Origin: Mycobacterium attenuatum
GTDB taxonomy: Bacteria; Actinomycetota; Actinomycetes; Mycobacteriales; Mycobacteriaceae
Length of the DNA: 49,032 bases
Direction of reading: 5' to 3'
NCBI RefSeq assembly: GCF_900566085.1
Contig: NZ_UPHT01000163.1
Location: 1 to 49,032, forward strand
The translations under genes and the position numbers were made by a program. The notes below the pieces were generated by a model. It worked only from the letters and a program-made list of their open reading frames with translations, had not been told where the DNA came from and made no database searches. This document shows, in pieces, positions 43,065 through 49,032 of the stretch (position 1 is the first letter of the stretch; each line of letters begins with the position of its first letter).

Positions 43065-43122
43065 CGAGCAGACGCAAAAGCCCCCGCACGCTCGGGGTGT
43101 CGGGGGCTTTTGCGTCTGCTCG
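43065..43122. terminator. Bidirectional terminator with a 22-bp perfect stem
   Basis: Bases 43065-43086 are the exact reverse complement of 43101-43122, with a 14-base loop. The stem has GCCCCCG at its top and AAAAG/CTTTT in the middle. It lies between the convergent VOC (plus) and rlmB (minus) genes and can serve both. Its core is the strongest hairpin I noticed in the window. Confidence 0.88.
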
Positions 43123-43126
43123 CCAC

Positions 43127-44059
43127 TCAATGCCGGCGTTGGCGGGCAATCTCGGCGAGTACCACCCCGGCCGCCACCGATGCGTTCAGCGACTCGGCCT
43201 GGCCGGCCATCGGGATGGACACCACCTCGTCGCAATTCTGCCGCACCAGCCGCGACAGCCCCTTGCCTTCGGAGCCGACGACCACCACCACGGGGTCACT
43301 GCCGTCCAAGTCGTCGACAGCGGTGTCCCCGCCCGCATCCAGCCCGATCACCCGCAGCCCGCGGTCGGCCCAATCCTTCAGTGTCCTCGTGAGATTGGTG
43401 GCTCGCGCCACCGGAACCCGGGCCGCCGCACCCGCGCTGGTTCGCCATGCGACCGCCGTCACCGAGGCGGATCTGCGCTGCGGGATCAGCACACCATGAC
43501 CACCGAACGCCGCCACGGACCGCACGATCGCGCCGAGGTTGCGCGGGTCGGAGATGTTGTCCAGCGCGACGAGCAGCGCCGGAGGAGCCTCCAGGGCGGC
43601 TGCGACCAGGTCGTCAGGGTGGGTGTACTGGTACGGCGGCACCTGCAATGCGATGCCCTGATGCAGGTGGTTGGCCGTCATCCGATCCAGATCTGCGCGC
43701 GGCACCTCGAGGATAGGTATTCCGGAATCAGCTGCGCGCGAGACGGATTCATTTAGTCGCTCGTCGGCTTCGGCGCCAAGCGCCACATACAGCGCGGTGG
43801 CCGGAACACCGGCCCGCAGGCATTCCAGCACGGGGTTTCGGCCAAGCACCGTCTCGGTTTCGTCGACTCGACCGCGTACCGGGCGGCGCGACTGCGCCTT
43901 GGCCCGCTTGGCGGCGGGATGGTTGGGCCGGAGGTGCGCCGGCGGGGTGGGGCCGCGGCCTTCGAGTGCACGACGGCGCTGCCCTCCCGATCCGACGGGA
44001 GCGCCTTTTTTCGTGCCGGATTTGCGTACCGCTCCCCGGCGCTGCGAATTGCCGGCCAT
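43127..44059 (-). CDS. rlmB: 23S rRNA 2'-O-ribose methyltransferase, RlmB/TrmH (SpoU) family
   Basis: The product has 310 residues. A basic N-terminal tail (about 70 residues, KSGTKKGAP, HLRPNHPAAKRAKAQ) precedes an RNA-binding subdomain (VLGRNPVLECLRAG) and the SPOUT catalytic domain with its three motifs: NISDPRNLGAIVRSVAAFG, GSEGKGLSRLV and IPMAGQAESLNASVAAGV. It methylates G2251 in 23S rRNA in the RlmB group. The gene begins at the base after the cysS stop; Rv3579c is its counterpart. Confidence 0.93.
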   Translation of the reverse strand: MAGNSQRRGAVRKSGTKKGAPVGSGGQRRRALEGRGPTPPAHLRPNHPAAKRAKAQSRRPVRGRVDETETVLGRNPVLECLRAGVPATALYVALGAEADERLNESVSRAADSGIPILEVPRADLDRMTANHLHQGIALQVPPYQYTHPDDLVAAALEAPPALLVALDNISDPRNLGAIVRSVAAFGGHGVLIPQRRSASVTAVAWRTSAGAAARVPVARATNLTRTLKDWADRGLRVIGLDAGGDTAVDDLDGSDPVVVVVGSEGKGLSRLVRQNCDEVVSIPMAGQAESLNASVAAGVVLAEIARQRRH

Positions 44060-45466
44060 CTACTTGCCGTCACCGCCCAGCGTCCACTGGGGCCCGTCTG
44101 CGGTATCGGTGACCTCGATGCCGGCGTTCTTCAGGCGATCCCGAATCTGGTCGGCCAGCGCCCAATTGCGTTGTTCACGTGCCTTCTCGCGGCTATCCAG
44201 CTCCGCGTGCACCAGCACGTCGAGCGCCGCCAGGGCGGCAGTGGTCTCGTCACGCGATTCCCAACGTTCGTCGAGCGGGTCGCAGCCCAGGATGCCCATC
44301 ATCGCGCGGATCGAACCGGCGCTCCGCAAAGCGCCTTCATGGTCACCCGCGTCGAGTGCCCGGTTGCCTTCGGCGCGGGTGTGGTGAATTTCAGCCAGCG
44401 CGATCGGAACCGACAGATCGTCGTCGAGGGCCTCGGCGAATCGCGCGGTCCATTCGCCGGTTGCGACGGCACCCACCCGGCTGCGCACCCGGTGCAGGAA
44501 ATCCTCCACTCCCACATAGGCTTTGACGGCATCTTGGAGGGCGGTATCGGAGAACTCGAGCATCGACCGGTAGTGCGCGCTGCCCAGGTAGTAGCGCAGC
44601 TCGGGCGGCCGGACCCGTTGCAACATCGCCGGTATCGACAGCACATTGCCCAGCGACTTGCTCATTTTCTCGCCGCCCATTGTCACCCAGCCGTTGTGCA
44701 GCCAGTAGCGGGCGAACCCGTCGCCGGCGGCCCGGCTTTGCGCGATCTCGTTCTCGTGATGCGGGAAAATCAAATCCATTCCCCCGCAATGGATATCGAA
44801 CTCAGCACCCAAATAGGCACGGGCCATCGCCGAGCATTCCAGATGCCAGCCCGGACGGCCGCGGCCCCAGGGTGTCGGCCAGGACGGCTCCCCGGGTTTT
44901 TCACCCTTCCACAGGGTGAAGTCGCGTTCGTCCCGCTTTCCGGTGGCCACCCCCTCGCCTTGGTGGACGTCGTCTATCCGGTGCCCCGACAGCTGGCCGT
45001 AATCGGGGTAGCTGAGCACGTCGAAGTAGACGTCGCCGTCACCCGGATACGCGTGGCCGGCTTCAATCAGGCGTTCCATCAGTTCGATCATCTGGGTGAT
45101 GTGCCCGGTAGCTCGCGGCTCCGCCGAGGGCGGCATGACGTCCAATGCGTCATAGGCGGCATTGAACGCCCGCTCGTAGGTGGCGGCCCACTCCCACCAC
45201 GGTCGGCCCGCCGCGGCGGCCTTGTTCAAGATTTTGTCGTCGATGTCGGTGACGTTGCGGATGAAGGCAACGTCGAAACCCCGGGCCATCAGCCAGCGTC
45301 GCAGGATGTCGAACGCCACCCCGCTGCGGACATGCCCGATGTGGGGCAGTCCCTGAACGGTGGCGCCGCACAGGTAGATAGCAACGTGTCCGTCGCGCAG
45401 CGGAATAAAATCGCGCACGGCACCGGCTGCCGTGTCATGGAGCCGCAAGCGGGCGCGATCGGTCAC
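44060..45466 (-). CDS. cysS: Cysteinyl-tRNA synthetase
   Basis: This is a 468-residue class I synthetase. HIGH motif in GLPHIGHVRSG, KMSKS in GEKMSKSLGN, zinc ligands in IYLCGATVQG and WHLECSAMA, and HHENEIAQS. It is the full length of CysS1 (Rv3580c, 469). GTG start at 45466. It is the middle of the conserved block carD / ispD-ispF / cysS / rlmB, all on the minus strand. Mycobacteria also have MshC, a related cysteine ligase, but that lacks this length and context. Confidence 0.96.
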   Translation of the reverse strand: MTDRARLRLHDTAAGAVRDFIPLRDGHVAIYLCGATVQGLPHIGHVRSGVAFDILRRWLMARGFDVAFIRNVTDIDDKILNKAAAAGRPWWEWAATYERAFNAAYDALDVMPPSAEPRATGHITQMIELMERLIEAGHAYPGDGDVYFDVLSYPDYGQLSGHRIDDVHQGEGVATGKRDERDFTLWKGEKPGEPSWPTPWGRGRPGWHLECSAMARAYLGAEFDIHCGGMDLIFPHHENEIAQSRAAGDGFARYWLHNGWVTMGGEKMSKSLGNVLSIPAMLQRVRPPELRYYLGSAHYRSMLEFSDTALQDAVKAYVGVEDFLHRVRSRVGAVATGEWTARFAEALDDDLSVPIALAEIHHTRAEGNRALDAGDHEGALRSAGSIRAMMGILGCDPLDERWESRDETTAALAALDVLVHAELDSREKAREQRNWALADQIRDRLKNAGIEVTDTADGPQWTLGGDGK

Positions 45467-45508
45467 GACGTGCCAGCTTACTGCCTAGTGCTGCAGGCAC
45501 GCCGGACC

Positions 45509-46006
45509 CTACTGAGCTGGGAACGGATCGCGCAGCGAAATCACCAATGCCGTCGCAATGGCGGCCCGGCCCTCGCCCCGCCCGGTCAGGCCAAGCCCGT
45601 CGGTGGTGGTGGCTGACACCGACACCGGCGCATTGAGCAGACGCGACATGACCGCCTGCGCCTCGAGACGACGCCAACCGATCTTGGGCCGGTTGGCGAT
45701 CACCTGGACGGCCGCATTACCGACCCGAAAGCCGTGCTGTGTGATCAGTTCGACGACATGGCGCAGCATATTGGCCCCGCTGACACCCGCCCAGCGCGGA
45801 TCGTCGACTCCGAACACGTCGCCGATGTCGCCCAGCCCGGCCGCCGACAGCACGGCATCACACAGCGCATGCGCCGCGACGTCGCCGTCGGAGTGTCCGG
45901 CACAGCCGTCAGCGCTCGGAAACAGCAGGCCCACCAGCCAACACGGGCGTCCGGGTTCGATCGGGTGCACATCGACACCCAAACCGACCCGCGGCAGCCC
46001 GTTCAT
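45509..46006 (-). CDS. ispF: 2-C-methyl-D-erythritol 2,4-cyclodiphosphate synthase
   Basis: This is a 165-residue protein with the zinc ligand motif GLGVDVHPI (Asp, His), the GHSDGDVAAHALCDAVL signature, GDIGDVF, and the C-terminal TTTDGLGLTGRGEGRAA. It makes MEcPP in the non-mevalonate isoprenoid pathway, as a trimer. ATG overlaps the ispD stop by four bases, so IspD and IspF are co-translated. Confidence 0.96.
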   Translation of the reverse strand: MNGLPRVGLGVDVHPIEPGRPCWLVGLLFPSADGCAGHSDGDVAAHALCDAVLSAAGLGDIGDVFGVDDPRWAGVSGANMLRHVVELITQHGFRVGNAAVQVIANRPKIGWRRLEAQAVMSRLLNAPVSVSATTTDGLGLTGRGEGRAAIATALVISLRDPFPAQ

Positions 46007-46686
46007 CCGCGCACTATTGCGTGCGCCAACAGCAGATCCAGCCGGTTGGTGATCTTGAACGCCAGTGGATCACCCTCGACCACCTGAACCTGGCCGCCGA
46101 TGTGCTCAACCAATGACGCGTCATCGGTGAAATCGCTGGTGCCGGCACGCTGGTAGGCACGCAGCAGCAGATCGCCGGCAAACCCTTGCGGGGTCTGCAC
46201 TGCCCGCAGGCCTGCCCGTTCCGGAGTACCCAATACCACCCCGCTGGCGTCCACAGCCTTGATGGTGTCGGCAAGTGGTAGCGCGGGCACCACGGCGGTG
46301 TGACCGGCGTGCAAGGCGCGGACCACGCGCACGACCAACGACGGTGGCGTCAAGGCCCGCGCCGCGTCATGCACCAGGACAAACGACGGCTCAGCGGTTT
46401 CAGCCAGGACGGATAGGGCTAGGCGCACAGTTTCGGTGCGGTTGGCGCCGCCGGGCATGATCGTGGCCGTGTGCCCGAGGATCAGCTTTGCTTCATCGGT
46501 GCGGTCCGGCGGGACAGCTACGACGACATTGTCGACGACCTGGGATTCCAGCAGGCCCTGGACAGCGCGTTCGACCAGGGTTTGCCCGTCGAGTTGATAA
46601 AACGCCTTGGGTACACCGACAGCGAGGCGCTCACCGGAACCTGCGGCCGGAACGATGGCGACTACGGGGCCGCTGCCTCCAGTCAC
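46003..46686 (-). CDS. ispD: 2-C-methyl-D-erythritol 4-phosphate cytidylyltransferase
   Basis: This is a 227-residue nucleotidyltransferase with IVPAAGSGERLAVGVPKAFY (CTP-binding loop), LVHDAARALTPP, RAVQTPQGF and TDDASLVEHIGG. It converts MEP to CDP-ME in the isoprenoid pathway. GTG start at 46686, 17 bases after the carD stop, so carD-ispD-ispF is probably one transcript, as Rv3583c-Rv3581c in M. tuberculosis. Confidence 0.96.
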   Translation of the reverse strand: MTGGSGPVVAIVPAAGSGERLAVGVPKAFYQLDGQTLVERAVQGLLESQVVDNVVVAVPPDRTDEAKLILGHTATIMPGGANRTETVRLALSVLAETAEPSFVLVHDAARALTPPSLVVRVVRALHAGHTAVVPALPLADTIKAVDASGVVLGTPERAGLRAVQTPQGFAGDLLLRAYQRAGTSDFTDDASLVEHIGGQVQVVEGDPLAFKITNRLDLLLAHAIVRG

Positions 46687-46703
46687 CTAGAGTCTCGGGG
46701 TGT

Positions 46704-47192
46704 TCAGGACGCGGCGGCCAGAACCTCGTCGAGGATGGTCTCTGCTTTGGCGTCGTCAGTGCTCTCAGCCAACGCCAGTTCCCCGACCAGAATCTGCCGA
46801 GCCTTGGCCAGCATCCGCTTCTCGCCCGCGGACAAACCCCGCTCCTGGTCGCGGCGCCACAGGTCACGCACCACTTCGGCGACCTTGTTCACGTCGCCGG
46901 AAGCCAGCTTTTCAAGGTTGGCCTTGTAGCGACGTGACCAGTTGGTGGGCTCTTCGGTGTGCGGGGCACGCAACACCTGGAAAACCTTGTCAAGGCCTTC
47001 TTGGCCGACGACGTCGCGGACTCCAACGTACTCAGCATTGTCAGCCGGCACACGAACAGTCAGGTCGCCCTGCGCCACTTTCAAGACGAGATACTCTTTT
47101 TGTTCCCCTTTGATGGTTCGGGTTTCGATCGCCTCTACTAACGCAGCACCGTGGTGTGGATAGACGACGGTGTCACCGACCTTGAAGATCAT
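46704..47192 (-). CDS. carD: CarD, RNA polymerase-binding transcription regulator
   Basis: This is a 162-residue protein that, as far as I can recall the sequence, is almost identical to M. tuberculosis CarD: N-terminal Tudor-like RNAP interaction domain (MIFKVGDTVVYPHHGAALVE, KEYLVLKVAQGDLTVRVPAD) and C-terminal helical DNA-binding domain (PTNWSRRYKANLEKLASGD, LWRRDQERGLSAGEKRML). It stabilises the open complex, notably at rRNA promoters, and is essential. ATG 47192 follows GAAAGGGG; an upstream GTG/ATG extension in the same frame is not conserved. Confidence 0.97.
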   Translation of the reverse strand: MIFKVGDTVVYPHHGAALVEAIETRTIKGEQKEYLVLKVAQGDLTVRVPADNAEYVGVRDVVGQEGLDKVFQVLRAPHTEEPTNWSRRYKANLEKLASGDVNKVAEVVRDLWRRDQERGLSAGEKRMLAKARQILVGELALAESTDDAKAETILDEVLAAAS

Positions 47193-47509
47193 CTGATTTG
47201 AGCCCCTTTCGTCACTCCATGCTAACACGCCCCCCTGACACGTGCGGATCAACGGCGCAGGTCAGGGGCACCGCAGCTGGAGATTGGGGGTTGACAGGCG
47301 ATGTAAGACGTGCATCGCCGAACCCATTTTCGCCGGTCCGTGCAATCTGAAGCGCGATCCTTGGCGCCCGCCGATGGCGCATCCCTGGGCAGCACCGCAG
47401 GCCCAAGCCGGGTGCGATATGCCCGGCCGACCAAGTCGGCGGAGCCTGGCCACCCAGTGCAGGAATGCTGGGCGACGCTCTCATGAGAGATGACCCACCG
47501 CCAGCCCGG
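47193..47509. other. Intergenic region upstream of carD and downstream of the PE_PGRS gene
   Basis: This is 317 bases. It must contain the carD promoter; on the minus strand a TTAGCAT sequence about 35 bases before the carD start could be its -10 element, without a well-spaced -35. The remainder shows short frames only, none recognisable. In M. tuberculosis the neighbour here is lpqE; a PE_PGRS gene takes this place. Confidence 0.45.
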
Positions 47510-49032
47510 TTAGCCAGAGGCGCCCGCCTGACCGTCTGTGCCGCGCATTCCGTCGGCGCCGGACCGGCCGTCAGCTCCGTCGGCGCCTTTGCCGAACAAA
47601 GGATCGGCATTCTTCCCACCGGTGCCGCCGGTCCCGCCGTCACCGCCGGCGCCGCCGCCACCGCCGGAGCCCGACTGACCACCGGCGCCGTGGCTACCCG
47701 CGATACCTGCCGTCGCCGTGCCGCCGGCCCCGCCGGCCCCGCCGTTACCACCGGCACCACCGTTACCACCCACACCGCCGTCACCACCGCCACCGCCCAT
47801 GCCCGGGGTCCCGTCTGGCGCGGGTATTTTGCCGCCCAGGAACAAGCGATAGGTGTCGCCGCCGCCGCCGCCGCTGCCGCCACGCCCGCCACCCGCACCG
47901 TCGCCACCCATGCCGCCTTTTCCGCCGGTGCCGCCAGCCCCGCCGTTGCCCGACTCCCAGCCGCCCGCACCACCGGCTCCGCCGGCACCACCGCCACCGC
48001 CGGCAAACGCGTGTGCACCTGCGCCGCCCCGGCCGCCGACGCCACCCTTACCACCGAAAGCGTGAACGGCGTCGGCGTCGCCGCCCTTGCCGCCGCCGCC
48101 ACCGTTAGCGCCGGCACCGCCATCCCCGCCATCGCCACCCCGGCCGCCGAAAGCTTGACCCCGAAACGCGGGAAAGACCTCGGCCGGTCGGCTGCCGGCG
48201 AAGCCGCCGTCGCCGCCGTCACCGCCACCACCGCCGGGACCGCCAGTGCCCCCCTTTCCTCCTGTGCCGCCGGTGGCGAAGCCCAAGGTGGCATCAGCCC
48301 GGCCGCCGTCACCGCCCTCACCACCCTTGGCGCCGAGGCCACCGGCTCCGGCGTTGCCGCCGTCGCCTCCCTGCATGGTGCCGAGTCCGGAATCGCTTCC
48401 ACCGTCGCCGCCATCACCACCCCAAATACCAGCACCGGTGCCACCGCCGACCACCTGGACAGCATCTTTGCCGTCGAACCCGGCGCCGCCTCCGGACGCC
48501 CCGTTGAACCCGCTGTCGGCCTGCCCGGCCTTGGGAAGTGCGATGGGGTTGACACCGTCCGACCCGTCGGCGCCGTTACCGCCATTGCCGCCGGCCCCGC
48601 CCTCGCCAATCCGCCCGGCGTTGCCGCCTGTCCCGCCCTGACCACCGGTCCCGCCAGCCATTCCCGCCGCGACCGGACTGGCGTCTCCGCCGTCACCGCC
48701 GTCACCACCGTTACCGCCGGCCTGGCCGCCGGCACCGGCTAGGCCATCGCCAAAGTTGTGGGCGATCCCGCTGTCACCGCCGAGCCCGGCGGCCCCGCCA
48801 TAACCGCGATCACCGCCATCGCCGCCGCCGCCACCCGTGCCACCGTTCGGGCCGTCGGCGCCGTCGCCGCCGTCTCCCCCGTCTCCGGCGTTTCCGCCAA
48901 CCCCGCCGTCGCCGCCCCGTCCACCGAAGCTGGTGAAAGACGCTCCGCCCTTGCCGCCGTCGCCACCGCTGCCACCAGCCGCGCCGCGCCCGCCGTGGCC
49001 GCCGTCTTGGCCGGTACCGTCGGCCCCATCAG
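47510..49032 (-). CDS. PE_PGRS family protein, C-terminal part (5' end outside the window)
   Basis: On the minus strand one frame is open from the right edge to TAA at 47510-47512 and encodes about 507 residues of PGRS repeats (GGDGGDGG, GGAGGTGGKGG, GGAGGNGGAGG). Non-Gly islands are ASFTSFGGR, GIAHNFGDGLAG, ADSGFNGASGG, AEVFPAFRGQAFGG and DTYRLFLGGKIPAPDG. The C-terminus is RGTDGQAGASG. The PE domain lies beyond the window. Long frames in other phases across the same DNA are repeat artefacts. Confidence 0.9.
   Translation of the reverse strand, partial: DGADGTGQDGGHGGRGAAGGSGGDGGKGGASFTSFGGRGGDGGVGGNAGDGGDGGDGADGPNGGTGGGGGDGGDRGYGGAAGLGGDSGIAHNFGDGLAGAGGQAGGNGGDGGDGGDASPVAAGMAGGTGGQGGTGGNAGRIGEGGAGGNGGNGADGSDGVNPIALPKAGQADSGFNGASGGGAGFDGKDAVQVVGGGTGAGIWGGDGGDGGSDSGLGTMQGGDGGNAGAGGLGAKGGEGGDGGRADATLGFATGGTGGKGGTGGPGGGGGDGGDGGFAGSRPAEVFPAFRGQAFGGRGGDGGDGGAGANGGGGGKGGDADAVHAFGGKGGVGGRGGAGAHAFAGGGGGAGGAGGAGGWESGNGGAGGTGGKGGMGGDGAGGGRGGSGGGGGDTYRLFLGGKIPAPDGTPGMGGGGGDGGVGGNGGAGGNGGAGGAGGTATAGIAGSHGAGGQSGSGGGGGAGGDGGTGGTGGKNADPLFGKGADGADGRSGADGMRGTDGQAGASG

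Noticed and set aside
47465..48742. 425-codon plus-strand Ala/Thr-rich frame
   Set aside because: It is antisense to the right-hand PE_PGRS gene.
1..49032. tRNA or rRNA genes
   Set aside because: I saw no tRNA cloverleaf or rRNA sequence on either strand by eye; a covariance-model scan was not possible.

Overview
This window is high-GC actinobacterial DNA and reads as a slow-growing Mycobacterium close to, but distinct from, the M. tuberculosis complex. The pointers are PE_PGRS and PPE-MPTR genes, ESX-1-associated Esp proteins, MPT70/MPT83, CarD, and a gene order that follows M. tuberculosis Rv3558 to Rv3583c almost gene for gene. The species assignment (for example the M. kansasii group) is inference; I could not search a database.

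Backbone, left to right. The tail of a PE_PGRS gene (1-1068) is followed by a wreck made of a PPE-MPTR remnant and a fadE30 fragment (about 1186-2073), then an intact PPE-MPTR gene. Next come the cholesterol C/D-ring genes: an IpdF-like SDR and fadE30 on the minus strand, and fadD3-fadE31-fadE32-fadE33-aspB on the plus strand. They diverge across a perfect KstR2-type operator. nat follows. The A/B-ring operon hsaA-hsaD-hsaC-hsaB (minus) diverges from kshB (plus) across two KstR-type boxes. fadE34 and kstR diverge across a third KstR box. Then come a LacI-type regulator, lppH, an MBL hydrolase, arsB2 and the housekeeping block rlmB-cysS-ispF-ispD-carD. The right edge is the C-terminal part of a minus-strand PE_PGRS.

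Several blocks interrupt this backbone compared with M. tuberculosis as I remember it. (A) 12.6-19.3 kb, between nat and hsaB: a mycothiol-nitroreductase-like DsbA protein, a 56-aa Cys-rich protein, a membrane Ser/Thr kinase with extracellular kelch repeats, and an espA-espC-espD/H-like operon. (B) 25.2-34.0 kb, between the Rv3572-like gene and fadE34: a decayed P450, a TetR-controlled divergent module (IDH-like dehydrogenase, cupin dioxygenase and P450 against TetR and PhyH), and mpt83-dipZ-mpt70 with SigK-like promoters. (C) A 5-oxoprolinase subunit A gene at 39.2 kb. (D) An AraC/VOC pair at 42.1 kb.

How it fits together: the KstR and KstR2 operators tie together the ring-degrading enzymes (KshB, HsaA-D, FadD3, FadE30-33, IpdF) and the side-chain dehydrogenase FadE34. 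The insertions add secretion, signalling and redox functions. Two genes, the kinase-kelch gene and lppH, are each broken by one in-frame TAG followed by intact coding sequence; in both, the TAG sits where a Trp codon would be expected.
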